DNA from: Pseudoxanthomonas broegbernensis
GTDB lineage: Bacteria > Pseudomonadota > Gammaproteobacteria > Xanthomonadales > Xanthomonadaceae
DNA length: 64,000 nt
Reading direction: 5' to 3'
Assembly (NCBI RefSeq): GCF_014202435.1
Contig: NZ_JACHGU010000002.1
Span: 1-64,000 of the forward strand
This document shows, piece by piece, positions 17,523 to 25,898 of the stretch. The notes under the pieces are model-generated. The model did not search any database. It saw only the letters and a program-made list of their open reading frames with translations, and was not told the DNA's origin. The number at the start of each line of letters is the position of its first letter. Within the stretch, counting starts at the first letter, position 1. Made by a program: the position numbers and the translations under genes.

Positions 17523-19238
17523 TCAGCGCTGGCGCATGAAGTCCACCGGCTGCGGCAGTTCCACCGGCACGCCGTTGCGGTCGCAGGTGCCCGCCTCGCA
17601 CAGCCGCTGGCGCAGCTTCGGCGTGGCCTGGACGATGAAATGGTAGATCGCGTTCTGCTCGACCGTGCCACGGACCGCGGCGCTGCCCGGCCCCCGCGCC
17701 CAGATGCCGACATCCTCGCCGCCGTGCGATTCTGACTTCAGCGGCACCAGTGCTTCCTGCAGGTAGTCCGGGTCCTCGGTGTCGATCCCGCCCAGGTCCG
17801 GACGTCCGGTCGACGGCTCCATGCTGCTCGGCGCGTGCAGGTGGCGCTTGGGCCCGGCCGGCTGGCGATTGCTGGCGCCAGTGTGGCCGGGGCCGTTGGC
17901 GTAGCTGAGGGTGGTGTAGGGCAGGCCGCCGAGGTCGCGGGCGTAGTCGGCCGAACCGCCATCCTCGCCGCCGCCGCGCACCTTGCCCAGGATCGGGTTG
18001 CCGCGTACCGGATAGCCGACGAAGTTCAGCGTGTGCGAATGGTCGGCGGTGACCAGGATCAGCGTGTCCCGCGCCGACGTCATCTCCGCCGCCGTGCGCA
18101 CCGCCTCGGACAGGGCGATGGTCTCGTCCAGCGCGCGGAACGCATTGCCTTCGTGGTTGGCGTGGTCGATGCGGCCGCCCTCGATCATCAGCACGAAGCC
18201 GTTGGGGTCGCGCGACAGCCGCCGGATCGCCTCGGCGGTCAGCTCGGCCAGCGAGGGCTCGGCGTTGCGGTCGCGGTCGTGGTCGTACTGCATGTGGTCG
18301 GGCTCGAACAGGCCAAGTACCGCCGGCGCGTCCCTGGCCGCCCGCAACTGCTCGCGGTTCCAGACATAGGCGCCGCCCGGGTGCGCGGCCTTCCATTGGG
18401 CCACCAGGTCGCGCCCGTCCAGGCGCTGGCCGACCTTGTCGTCGTACTCGGGATCGCGCTCCTCGACCGTGGTGAATTCGCCGCGGCCGCCGCCCAGCAG
18501 CACCTGCGGGCCGCGGCCGTAGGGCGTGGCCACCATCTGCCGGGCGATGTCGATGCAGCCGGCGGCCACCGCCTCGGGCGGCAGGTCGGTGTCGTTCTCC
18601 CAGTTGCGGTCGGGCGCATGCGCCCAGGTCGCGGCCGGGGTGGCGTGGGTCAGGCGCGCGGTGGTGACGATGCCGGTGGCCAGGCCGGCGCTGTCGGCCA
18701 GTTGCAGCCAGGTCAGGCGCGCCTGGCCGAGGCTGCCGGCGCAGTCGTCGCGGTCGCCGGCCGAAACCGCTATCGCGCCCATGTGGCTCTTCACCCCGGT
18801 GGTGATGGCGGTCATGGTGCCGGCCGAGTCCGGGGTCTGCGAATCGGTGTTGTAGGTCTTGCTGAAGGCGGTGTGGGGGAAGCGCTCCCAGCTCAGCAGG
18901 TTCTCCTCGCCCGGGCCGCCGTGGCGCTGGCCCTGGAGGATGCGCGCGGCGGCCACCGTGGTCAGGCTCATGCCGTCGCCGAGGAACAGGATGACGTTCT
19001 TCGCCCGCCCGGCCATCGCGCCGTTGGCGGCGGCCCTGGCCGCGCCGCCGCGGTACCACCATTGCGGGGTCTCGCCGGCCGGGTGGGCCACGGCCGCCAC
19101 GGGCACGGCGATGGCCGCGGAAGCCGCGTCCGCAGGCGCGGGGGCGGGCGCTTCGCCGGAACTGGCGCAGGCGGCGAGCACGGTGGCGCACACGGCGGCC
19201 AGGAGCGGGAAGGGCGGGAAGGCAGTGGGGCGGCGCAT
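17523..19238 (-). CDS. Alkaline phosphatase, lipoprotein form
   Basis: A 571-residue alkaline phosphatase. A type II signal peptide ends in LAAC with Cys24 as the lipidation site, so the enzyme should be membrane-anchored in the periplasm. Metal and catalytic features are intact: Asp88 in LFLGDGMS, nucleophile Ser138 in TPDSAGTMTA, GGRIDHANHEGNAFRALDE and VTADHSHTLNF. The ATG at 19238 is chosen over the upstream frame because it starts the signal peptide. The protein is longer than E. coli PhoA, typical of the xanthomonad type. It is divergent from the dicarboxylate symporter; no PHO box is obvious. Confidence 0.93.
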   Translation of the reverse strand: MRRPTAFPPFPLLAAVCATVLAACASSGEAPAPAPADAASAAIAVPVAAVAHPAGETPQWWYRGGAARAAANGAMAGRAKNVILFLGDGMSLTTVAAARILQGQRHGGPGEENLLSWERFPHTAFSKTYNTDSQTPDSAGTMTAITTGVKSHMGAIAVSAGDRDDCAGSLGQARLTWLQLADSAGLATGIVTTARLTHATPAATWAHAPDRNWENDTDLPPEAVAAGCIDIARQMVATPYGRGPQVLLGGGRGEFTTVEERDPEYDDKVGQRLDGRDLVAQWKAAHPGGAYVWNREQLRAARDAPAVLGLFEPDHMQYDHDRDRNAEPSLAELTAEAIRRLSRDPNGFVLMIEGGRIDHANHEGNAFRALDETIALSEAVRTAAEMTSARDTLILVTADHSHTLNFVGYPVRGNPILGKVRGGGEDGGSADYARDLGGLPYTTLSYANGPGHTGASNRQPAGPKRHLHAPSSMEPSTGRPDLGGIDTEDPDYLQEALVPLKSESHGGEDVGIWARGPGSAAVRGTVEQNAIYHFIVQATPKLRQRLCEAGTCDRNGVPVELPQPVDFMRQR

Positions 19239-19449
19239 CGCGGCTCCGGCATGGTCCGCGGGGAGCGGCCGGCGCCCGGGCATGCCGCCGCGAGCGCCAC
19301 GTCCGCACGCCGGCGGCGTGGTGGAGGTGAGCGATGATTATGCGGCCGCGCGCAAGTCATGCCGATGACCGCATGCCGTTCCGGCGCTGCCGTCGCCAGC
19401 GCTGCCGGGCCGGGGTATCGTGCCGTCTTTCGCAGTTCCCGGATCGACG

Positions 19450-20718
19450 ATGAGACTGGTTTCGGCCTGGCTGGCCATCCCCTTCTGGCAGCGCGTGCTG
19501 GCCGGCTTCGTCCTCGGCGGGCTGGCCGGGTGGCTGGCCGGGCCGGCGGCGCAGACCTGGTTCGGGCCGCTGGGCACGGTGTACGTGACCCTGATCCGGA
19601 TGATCGCGGTGCCGCTGGTGCTGTTCGCGGTGGTCAACGCGGTGGCCTCGCTGCACGGGCAGAAGTCGATGGCCGCGCTGGGCGGGCGCACCTTCATGTG
19701 GTTCGCCGTCACCGCCGCGCTGGCGGTGTGCGTGGGCCTGGCGGTGGGCCTGGTACTCGAGCCGGGCCATGGCCTGAGCGGCCTGGAGATGGCCGCCGAC
19801 TACAGCGTGCGCGAGGTGCCCACCCCGGTGCAGGTGCTGCTGGACGTGGTGCCGTCCAACCCGTTCGCGGCGCTGGCCGAGGGCAAGATCCTGCAGGTGA
19901 TCTTCTTCGCCGGCCTGCTCGGTTTCGCCCTGGTCAGGCTGGGCGAGCGCACCGCGCGGCTGCGCGCGCTGGCCGGCGAGGCCAGCGAGGCGATGATCCA
20001 GGTCACGCGCTTCGTGCTGGAGATGACCCCGCTGGGCACCTTCGGCCTGATCGCCGCGCTGGTGGGCAGCTACGGCTTCGAGAAGCTGGTGCCGCTGGGC
20101 AGCTTCGTGTTCGCCCTGTACCTGGCCTGCGCGCTGCACATCGTGCTGACCTACGGCGGGCTGCTGCTGGCACATGGGCTCAACCCGCTGCGGTTCTTCC
20201 GTGGCGCGGCACCGGGCATGCAGGTGGCCTTCGTCAGCTCCTCCAGCTTCGCCTCGCTGCCGGTGGCGCTGCGCAGCGCCACCCACAACCTGGGCGTGGA
20301 CAAGGACTACGCCGCCTTCGCCGTGCCATTGGGCGCCAGCATCAAGATGGACGGCTGCGGGGCGATCTACCCGGCGCTGACCAGCGTGTTCGTGGCCCAG
20401 TACTTCGGCCTGGACCTGTCGGCGAACCAGTATTTCGTGATCCTGCTGGCCTCGGTGCTGGGCAGCTTCGGCACCGCCGGGGTGCCGGGCACGGCCATCG
20501 TCATGGTTACCCTGGTGCTCAGCGCGGCGGGCCTGCCGCTGGAGGGCATCGGCTACCTGGTGGCGATCGACCGGGTGCTGGACATGATGCGGACCATGAC
20601 CAACGTGACCGGGCAGATGCTGGTGCCGGTGCTGGTGGCCAAGGAGACCGGGCTGCTGGACCGCGAGGTGTACGAGCGCGCCTCCAGCAACGTCGGCCTT
20701 GAGGACGCGGTGTCGTAG
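19450..20718 (+). CDS. Dicarboxylate/amino acid:cation symporter (DAACS family)
   Basis: A 422-residue inner-membrane transporter of the glutamate/dicarboxylate symporter fold. The serine-rich re-entrant motif appears as AFVSSSSFASLPVALRSA, the TM7 motif as GASIKMDGCGAIY, and the second hairpin with TM8 as GVPGTAIVMVTLVLSAAGLP and VAIDRVLDMMRTMTNVTG. The Asp-Arg region of TM8 is compatible with anionic substrates such as C4-dicarboxylates or glutamate/aspartate. The exact substrate is open. A strong terminator hairpin follows the stop codon. Confidence 0.93.
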   Translation: MRLVSAWLAIPFWQRVLAGFVLGGLAGWLAGPAAQTWFGPLGTVYVTLIRMIAVPLVLFAVVNAVASLHGQKSMAALGGRTFMWFAVTAALAVCVGLAVGLVLEPGHGLSGLEMAADYSVREVPTPVQVLLDVVPSNPFAALAEGKILQVIFFAGLLGFALVRLGERTARLRALAGEASEAMIQVTRFVLEMTPLGTFGLIAALVGSYGFEKLVPLGSFVFALYLACALHIVLTYGGLLLAHGLNPLRFFRGAAPGMQVAFVSSSSFASLPVALRSATHNLGVDKDYAAFAVPLGASIKMDGCGAIYPALTSVFVAQYFGLDLSANQYFVILLASVLGSFGTAGVPGTAIVMVTLVLSAAGLPLEGIGYLVAIDRVLDMMRTMTNVTGQMLVPVLVAKETGLLDREVYERASSNVGLEDAVS

Positions 20719-20747
20719 GCGCGCGCGCAGCGGCGCGGGCAAAGCGA

Positions 20748-20771
20748 AAGGGCCGCCTTGCGGCGGCCCTT
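20748..20771. terminator. Bidirectional intrinsic terminator
   Basis: A perfect 10-base stem AAGGGCCGCC (20748-20757) and GGCGGCCCTT (20762-20771) with a 4-base TTGC loop sits between the convergent symporter and NlpC/P60 genes. Short A and T tracts flank the stem on the two strands, so it can act in both directions. Confidence 0.85.
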
Positions 20772-20799
20772 CGTGCGTCGCACCGGGCGAGGGCAGTGA

Positions 20800-21687
20800 T
20801 CAGAGGTCGACCCGGCGCGCCTGCATGAAGCGGTTGCCCCAGTAGCCCGAGGCCAGGCTGTCCATGCGCACGTCCTTGCCGCGGCTGGGCGCGTGCAGGA
20901 ACTGGCCGTCGCCCACGTAGATGCCGACGTGGTTGACCCGGCCGCGCAGGCCGAAGAACACCAGGTCACCCGGGGTGAGCAGGCTGCGGTCGCGGATCAG
21001 CTCGGCGTCGGGCTTGGTGGCCATCTCGCGCGAGACGCGCGGCAGTTCGATGCCCAGGGCGTTGCGGAACACGTAGCCGACCAGGCCGCTGCAATCGAAG
21101 CCGCTGTCCGGGGAGTTGCCGCCCCAGCGGTAGGGCGTGCCCAGCAGCGACATGGCCGCCTTGAGCACCTGCTGGACGCCGCTTTCGGGCGCGGCGGGCG
21201 AAGTGGACCCGTGCGTGCGCGCCGGGACGGCCTGGGTGAGGTCGTAGGCGGCCAGCAGCCGGCTGATGTCGCCGGCGAACATCGCCGAGCGGTCCAGCAG
21301 CGGCAGGTTGTCGCTGCCGGCCAGGTGCGGCAGCAGCGCGGCCAGGGTGGCGCTGGCGGCGGCGTCGGCCTTCTGGCGCAGGCTGGGCGGGGCCGGCGGG
21401 GCCGGCGCGGTGGTGGGCTTCGCCACCGGCACCTGCACCACCTCCACCGGCGGCAGGGCCGGGGCTACCGCGACCGGTTCGGCGGCGGCGATGGTTTCGG
21501 GTTCGATCGCCGCCGGTTCCGGCGCGGCCAGCAGCGGCGCGCCGGGCAATGCCAGCAGCAGCGGAAGCAGCACGCGCAGGATCGGGCGCGGGCGGACTGG
21601 GGCGGTGGCCTGCGGGCCTGGGGTCAGGTCTCGGATCGTCACGCGGCAGTCACGAAAAATGATCGGGCGATCATGCCGGCTCCGCAT
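20800..21687 (-). CDS. NlpC/P60 family cell-wall endopeptidase (larger paralogue)
   Basis: Up to 295 residues. A hydrophobic export segment (LRVLLPLLLALPGAPLLAA) is followed by an Ala/Pro-rich linker and an NlpC/P60 domain with catalytic Cys199 in SGFDCSGLVGY, His253 in NHVGIYVG and a third polar residue near His265. Such enzymes cut peptide cross-links of murein. The ATG at 21687 leaves a long n-region; a GTG at 21642, just downstream of a palindrome and T-run, would give a more normal signal peptide and may be the real start. A shorter paralogue lies just upstream on the same strand. Confidence 0.88.
   Translation of the reverse strand: MRSRHDRPIIFRDCRVTIRDLTPGPQATAPVRPRPILRVLLPLLLALPGAPLLAAPEPAAIEPETIAAAEPVAVAPALPPVEVVQVPVAKPTTAPAPPAPPSLRQKADAAASATLAALLPHLAGSDNLPLLDRSAMFAGDISRLLAAYDLTQAVPARTHGSTSPAAPESGVQQVLKAAMSLLGTPYRWGGNSPDSGFDCSGLVGYVFRNALGIELPRVSREMATKPDAELIRDRSLLTPGDLVFFGLRGRVNHVGIYVGDGQFLHAPSRGKDVRMDSLASGYWGNRFMQARRVDL
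21659..21674. promoter_or_regulatory. Perfect dyad in the leader of the NlpC/P60 gene
   Basis: ATGATCG and CGATCAT are perfect inverted repeats around a GG spacer. On the minus strand the dyad is followed by ATTTTTCG, so it resembles a small terminator/attenuator, while its symmetry also fits a protein operator. It lies between the AT-rich promoter-like region (21690-21720) and the alternative GTG start at 21642. Confidence 0.4.
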
Positions 21688-21748
21688 TGGCGGAATGTTT
21701 AAAAATTGTTAAAAAACAGTGTGCCAGGGGCCTGGGAGCGGAGTCGAT

Positions 21749-22306
21749 TCAGCGCAGGACGCGCCTGGCGCCGGTGTAGTGGTCGCGCCAATACGCGCCG
21801 TCCAGCCGGTCCAGGCGGACCGTCCCGCCGCTGCTGGGCGCATGCACGAAGCGGCCTTCGCCGACGTAGATGCCGACGTGGCTGACGTCGCCGCCACGGC
21901 CGAAGAACACCAGGTCGCCGGTTGCCAGCCGGTCCTGGGCCAGGCGCGGGCCCTGCAGGGCGGCCAGTTCGCGCGAGCTGCGCGGCAGGCGCAGGTCGAG
22001 CATGTCGCGATAGACGTAGTTGACCAGGCCGCTGCAGTCGAAGCCCGAATCCGGGGTGTTGCCGCCATAGCGGTAGGGCGTGCCCACCAGGCTCAGGGCG
22101 CGCAGGGTCACGGCATTGGCCGAGGCCGGGTCGGCCGGCGCGGTCCGCGGCCAGTCCCGGGCGGCGGGAGCGGCCGGGCGCACGGCCGGACCGCCGCCGC
22201 AGCCGGCCAGCAGGGCCAGCAGCAGCGCGGCCGTCGCCCGGGCCGGAACTGGCACGGCCGGGAAAGGGACAGGATAATGCGGCGCTTTCCTCACGGCGGC
22301 CATCAT
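21749..22306 (-). CDS. NlpC/P60 family lipoprotein endopeptidase (smaller paralogue)
   Basis: A 185-residue protein with a type II signal peptide (LLLALLAGC, lipid-Cys36) and an NlpC/P60 domain: SLVGTPYRYGGNTPDSGFDC with catalytic Cys91, and SHVGIYVGEGRFVHAPSS supplying the histidine. It closely resembles the domain of the larger neighbour, so the pair probably arose by tandem duplication. Here the protein is an outer-membrane-type lipoprotein, while the neighbour looks secreted or inner-membrane tethered. The spacing to the downstream paralogue is about 60 bases and holds AT-rich promoter-like sequence. Confidence 0.9.
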   Translation of the reverse strand: MMAAVRKAPHYPVPFPAVPVPARATAALLLALLAGCGGGPAVRPAAPAARDWPRTAPADPASANAVTLRALSLVGTPYRYGGNTPDSGFDCSGLVNYVYRDMLDLRLPRSSRELAALQGPRLAQDRLATGDLVFFGRGGDVSHVGIYVGEGRFVHAPSSGGTVRLDRLDGAYWRDHYTGARRVLR

Positions 22307-22374
22307 GGCCGCAGACCCCCGCGGCCGACAAGCCGTCCACCCGCTGCCCGCCGGCAGCCTCTTCCGAGTTGCGC

Positions 22375-22854
22375 ATGAAGATCGAGAAAGACCGCGTCGT
22401 CCGTTTCCACTACACCGTCTCCGAGGTCGGCCAGGAGCCGCTGGAGTCCTCCCGGGACCGCGACCCGATCGCGATCCTCGTCGGCCACGGCAACATCATC
22501 CCGGGCCTGGAGGCGGCGTTGCAGGACAAGGCCGCCGGCGAGAGCTTCGGCGTGGACGTGCCGGCCGCCGAGGCCTACGGCGAGCGCCGCGAGGGGCTGG
22601 AGCAGCGCATTCCCAAGAAGCATTTCGGCACGACCCGGCTGCAGCCGGGCATGCAGGTGGCGCTGCAGACCAACTTCGGCCCGCGCGCGGTGACCGTGGT
22701 CAAGGTCGGGCACAGCGTGGTCGACGTCGACCTCAACCACCCGATGGCCGGCAAGGACCTGCACTTCGACGTGGAGGTCGTCGAGGTGCGCGAGGCCAGC
22801 GCCGAGGAGATCGAGCACGGGCACGTGCACGGCGACGGCGGCCACGACCACTGA
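22375..22854 (+). CDS. slyD: FKBP-type peptidyl-prolyl isomerase SlyD
   Basis: A 159-residue cytosolic prolyl isomerase/chaperone. It has the FKBP start VVRFHYTVSEVG, the flap-type insertion segment typical of SlyD (IPKKHF to FGPRAVTVVKVGHS) and LNHPMAGKDLHFDVEVVEV. The C-terminus is short but His-rich (HGHVHGDGGHDH), consistent with metal binding, and much shorter than the E. coli tail. The ATG at 22375 is used; a TTG two codons earlier is possible. A GC-rich terminator hairpin follows. Confidence 0.93.
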   Translation: MKIEKDRVVRFHYTVSEVGQEPLESSRDRDPIAILVGHGNIIPGLEAALQDKAAGESFGVDVPAAEAYGERREGLEQRIPKKHFGTTRLQPGMQVALQTNFGPRAVTVVKVGHSVVDVDLNHPMAGKDLHFDVEVVEVREASAEEIEHGHVHGDGGHDH

Positions 22855-22881
22855 ACCCGGCGTCCGGGCGGTGACGGCCGG

Positions 22882-22901
22882 CGGCCCGCCTCGGCGGGCC
22901 G
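22882..22901 (+). terminator. Terminator hairpin after slyD
   Basis: CGGCCCGCC (22882-22890) and GGCGGGCCG (22893-22901) are perfect inverted repeats, followed by TCTTCGTTT. It begins 27 bases after the slyD stop codon. Confidence 0.8.
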
Positions 22902-23041
22902 TCTTCGTTTCCGCGCATCCTTCCGCGCTGGCCGCCGCCGATGCCGCCATGCGGTTCCCGCGCAGGCGCACGGCCCGCCTGCCCCGGGCCCGGTTCCCGT
23001 GCGATGCCTAAGCGTGCCGATGCGGCGCCCCGGGACGGTAT

Positions 23042-23050
23042 TGCTAGAAT
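23042..23050 (+). promoter_or_regulatory. Extended -10 promoter candidate for hflK-hflC
   Basis: TGCTAGAAT gives a TG-n extension and a five-of-six match to the -10 consensus (TAGAAT at 23045-23050), about 57 bases before the hflK start. No recognisable -35 lies 17 bases upstream, which is normal for extended -10 promoters. Confidence 0.5.
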
Positions 23051-23106
23051 CAGGTGCGATCCGCCCGCGGCCACTCCGCGGTCGGGCACCTCACCACGGA
23101 GTCTTC

Positions 23107-24222
23107 ATGGTCTGGAATACCCCCGGCAAGGGCGGCGACAATCCTGGCGGCCAGCGCCGCAATCCCTGGCCGCCGCGCCGGCCCTCGGGCGGAGGCGGTC
23201 CGGGCGACGTCCTGGCGCGGCTGCGCGACATGCTCGGCGGCGGCGGGAGCGGCGGCGGCATCGGCCGCTGGGTCCTGCTGGGCGTGGCCTTGCTGGTGCT
23301 GCTGAGCAGCTTCCAGCTCGTCGGCGAGCAGCAGCGCGGCGTGGTCCTGCGCTTCGGCCAGTTCGCCCGGGTGATGCAGCCCGGCCCCAACCTGAAGTGG
23401 CCGTGGCCGATCGAACGGGTGATCAAGGTCAACGCCACCCAGATCAAGACCTTCAGCAACACCGTGCCGGTGCTCACCCGCGACGAGAACATCGTCAACG
23501 TGGCCATGAACGTGCAGTACCGGGTCGGCGACCCGCGCCTGTACCTGTTCGGTTCGCGCAACGCCGACCGGGTGCTGGAGCAGGTGGCGCAGAGCGTGGT
23601 CCGCGAGCAGGTAGGCCGCGCCACCCTGGATACGGTGCTGGGCGCCCGCGGCCCGCTGTCGGTCAGCGCGGCGGGGCAGTTGCAGGCGTCGCTGGACGCC
23701 TACCGCACCGGCCTGGTGGTCACCGAACTGAACCTGCAGGACGCGCGCCCGCCGGAGGAGGTCAAGCCGGCCTTCGACGAGGTCAACAGCGCCCAGCAGA
23801 TCAAGGACCAGTTGATCAACGAGGCCCGCGCCTACGCGGCCAAGGTGGTGCCCGAGGCGCGCGGCGAGGCGGCGCGCAGGCGCACCGTGGCCGAGGGCTA
23901 CAAGGCGGCCAAGACCGCGCAGGCCGAGGGCGACGTGGCCCGCTTCGACCTGCTGCGCGACGAGTACCGCGCCGCGCCGGAAGTCACCCGCAAGCGCCTG
24001 TGGCTGGAGACGGTGCAGGACGTGCTGTCGCGCAACCGCAAGGTGGTCGGCGGCGACAGCCGCCAGTTGCTCTACCTGCCGATGCCCGGCGCCGGCAACG
24101 CCGTGGCGCCGATCCCCGGCGCGGCCGAGGCCCTGCTCCCGGCGATCGAGAGCAGCCCCGAACCCCTGCGCAGCGGTAACCGCGATCCGCAGCGCGGCGG
24201 TCGCGAGGAGGTGTCCCGATGA
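23107..24222 (+). CDS. hflK: FtsH protease modulator HflK
   Basis: A 371-residue SPFH/band-7 protein. A Gly/Pro/Arg-rich cytosolic lead (MVWNTPGKGGDNPGG...) is followed by one transmembrane helix (about 56-74) and a periplasmic SPFH domain with EQQRGVVLRFGQF and MNVQYRVGDPRLYLF. Helical segments follow (NEARAYAAKVVPEARGEA). With HflC it forms a large cage around the FtsH protease and modulates its access to membrane substrates. The ATG at 23107 matches the family start. The stop overlaps hflC by 4 bases. Confidence 0.96.
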   Translation: MVWNTPGKGGDNPGGQRRNPWPPRRPSGGGGPGDVLARLRDMLGGGGSGGGIGRWVLLGVALLVLLSSFQLVGEQQRGVVLRFGQFARVMQPGPNLKWPWPIERVIKVNATQIKTFSNTVPVLTRDENIVNVAMNVQYRVGDPRLYLFGSRNADRVLEQVAQSVVREQVGRATLDTVLGARGPLSVSAAGQLQASLDAYRTGLVVTELNLQDARPPEEVKPAFDEVNSAQQIKDQLINEARAYAAKVVPEARGEAARRRTVAEGYKAAKTAQAEGDVARFDLLRDEYRAAPEVTRKRLWLETVQDVLSRNRKVVGGDSRQLLYLPMPGAGNAVAPIPGAAEALLPAIESSPEPLRSGNRDPQRGGREEVSR

Positions 24223-25082
24223 AGTACCCGCTCTGGATCGCACTGGCCATGGCCGGCCTGCTCGGCCTGCTCGGCTCGGTCTACGTGGTGCGCGAGGACC
24301 AGGTCGGCCTGGTCCTGAACCTGGGCCGGGTGGCCCGCACCGACATCGGGCCCGGCCTGCACCTGAAGTGGCCGCTGGTGGAGACGGCGCGGGTGTTCGA
24401 CCGCCGCTTCAGCCTGGTCGACTTCTCCCCCGAGCGCTACCTGACCTCCGAGCGCAAGGACGTGGCGGTGGACTTCGTGGCCATCGGCTACATCGACGAC
24501 GTGCGCGCCTTCTACCGCGCCACCGGCGGCGACGAGATCGCCGCCGCGGACCGCCTGGCGCCGATCATCAAGGATTCGCTGCGCAACGAGATCAACGCCC
24601 GCACCCTGACCCAACTGGTGTCCGGGGACCGCAGCGAGGTGATCGCCAAGCAGTTGGAAGGCATCAACCGCGGCGCGATCACCCTGGGCATGCGCATCGT
24701 CGACATCCGCCTCAAGCAGATCGACCTGCCCACCGACAGCGACGTGATCAAGCAGGTCTACGACCGCATGCGCGCCGAGCGCAAGCAGGTGGCCAGCGCG
24801 CTGCGCGCCGAGGGCGAGGAGCAGGCGCGCACCGTGCGCGCGCAGGCCGACCGCGACCAGGCGGTGATCGTGGCCGAGGCCGAGCGCGACGCCCAGCGCC
24901 TGCGCGGCGAAGGCGACGCCCAGGCCGCGCGGCTGTATGCGCAGGCGGCCAATGCCGACCCGTCCTTCTACGCGTTCTACCGCAGCCTGGAGGCCTATCG
25001 CGCCGCGTTCGCCGACGGCCAGGGCGTGATCGTGCTCGACCAGGACGATCCTTTCCTGCAGTACATGAAGAACGACCGCTGA
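24219..25082 (+). CDS. hflC: FtsH protease modulator HflC
   Basis: A 287-residue SPFH protein with an N-terminal anchor (LWIALAMAGLLGLLGSVYVV), then VREDQVGLVLNLGRV, GLHLKWPLVETARVFDRR and a C-terminal helix with repeated AEAERDAQRLRGEGDAQA followed by FYAFYRSLEAYR. This is the standard HflC layout and length. It acts with HflK in the periplasmic face complex around FtsH. Its start overlaps hflK (ATGA), and its stop shares a base with the start of the DUF2065 gene, so all three are one operon. Confidence 0.96.
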   Translation: MKYPLWIALAMAGLLGLLGSVYVVREDQVGLVLNLGRVARTDIGPGLHLKWPLVETARVFDRRFSLVDFSPERYLTSERKDVAVDFVAIGYIDDVRAFYRATGGDEIAAADRLAPIIKDSLRNEINARTLTQLVSGDRSEVIAKQLEGINRGAITLGMRIVDIRLKQIDLPTDSDVIKQVYDRMRAERKQVASALRAEGEEQARTVRAQADRDQAVIVAEAERDAQRLRGEGDAQAARLYAQAANADPSFYAFYRSLEAYRAAFADGQGVIVLDQDDPFLQYMKNDR

Positions 25083-25270
25083 TGCCCGCCGAGCTGGTCT
25101 CGGCGCTGTGCCTGGTGGTGGTGATCGAGGGGTTGTTCCTGTTCACGGCGCCGGCGCTGTGGCGGCGGACCATGGAGCAGTTCCTGTCGCGTCCGCCTTC
25201 CAGCCTGCGCCGGCTGGGGGCGGGGATGCTCGTCGTCGGCCTGGCGGCGCTGTGGTGGTCGCGGACGTGA
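25082..25270 (+). CDS. DUF2065 small membrane protein (YjeT-like)
   Basis: A 62-residue protein with two hydrophobic helices (LVSALCLVVVIEGLFLFTAP and LGAGMLVVGLAALWW) separated by a polar RRTMEQFLSRPPSSLRR loop. This is the DUF2065 layout that follows hflKC in many proteobacteria. No biochemical function is established. The ATG shares its A with the hflC stop (TGATG), which indicates translational coupling. Confidence 0.9.
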   Translation: MPAELVSALCLVVVIEGLFLFTAPALWRRTMEQFLSRPPSSLRRLGAGMLVVGLAALWWSRT

Positions 25271-25368
25271 GCCGTCGCCGGTTGCCGGGCGCGCGCAAGC
25301 GGCGTCCTGGCGAGGGCGCGCCGGGTGGCCTAAGCGATTGATCGATAAGCATCGTTCAGCGCGCGGGC

Positions 25369-25398
25369 TTGCCCGCCGGCCTGTCCGGCGGGTACACT
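25369..25398 (+). promoter_or_regulatory. Candidate sigma-70 promoter for rpoZ
   Basis: TTGCCC (25369-25374) and TACACT (25393-25398) are separated by 18 bases, about 52 bases before the rpoZ start codon. Both boxes match four of six consensus positions. It is the best candidate in this GC-rich spacer. Confidence 0.45.
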
Positions 25399-25450
25399 CC
25401 GCGCCCATTTCCCCCTACGCGAGCGGCGACGGCAGTCGCCTGGAATACCT

Positions 25451-25750
25451 ATGGCCCGTATCACCGTCGAAGATTGCCTGGAAGTGGTCAACAACCGCTT
25501 CGAACTGGTCATGATGGCCGCCAGGCGCTCGCGCCAGTTGGCCAACGGCGTGCCGGCCACCCTCGACAACAGCGAGGGCGACGACAAGCCGACCGTCCTG
25601 GCGCTGCGCGAGATCGCCGCGCGCACCGTCGACAACGCCCTGATCGACGAGGTCGACAAGGCCGAGCGCGAGCGCGCCGAGCGCGAGGCGCTGGAATGGG
25701 CCGCCGCCGAGGTGGTGGCCGACGACGACCTGTCCAAGGGCGAGGACTGA
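25451..25750 (+). CDS. rpoZ: RNA polymerase omega subunit
   Basis: A 99-residue protein starting [20 protein letters not shown], followed by [11 protein letters not shown] and [20 protein letters not shown], the complete conserved core of omega, then an acidic tail. It binds the beta-prime C-terminus and helps RNA polymerase assembly; in many proteobacteria omega also forms part of a ppGpp site. gmk and spoT, the usual neighbours, are not adjacent on the downstream side here. A hairpin terminator follows at 25781. Confidence 0.97.
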   Translation: MARITVEDCLEVVNNRFELVMMAARRSRQLANGVPATLDNSEGDDKPTVLALREIAARTVDNALIDEVDKAERERAEREALEWAAAEVVADDDLSKGED

Positions 25751-25780
25751 TCCGGCGCCGGCCCCACCGACATGCCCCCG

Positions 25781-25803
25781 ACGGCCCGCCCTGCGCGGGC
25801 CGT
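25781..25803 (+). terminator. Hairpin after rpoZ
   Basis: ACGGCCCGC (25781-25789) and GCGGGCCGT (25795-25803) form a perfect 9-base stem with a 5-base loop, 30 bases past the rpoZ stop. The tail TCGCGTT is only weakly T-rich. Confidence 0.65.
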
Positions 25804-25898
25804 TCGCGTTCTGCGCGGGCCCTGCGGCCGGGCGATGACGGAGGCCGCGCGCGGCCACGCTAAGCTGCGGCCGTGACCCGTGGCCTCGACCCTTGAAC

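Noticed and set aside
19239-19449. PHO box upstream of the alkaline phosphatase
   Set aside because: No CTGTCAT-type direct repeats are visible; only a CATAAT -10-like word (minus strand, 19337-19342) is present.
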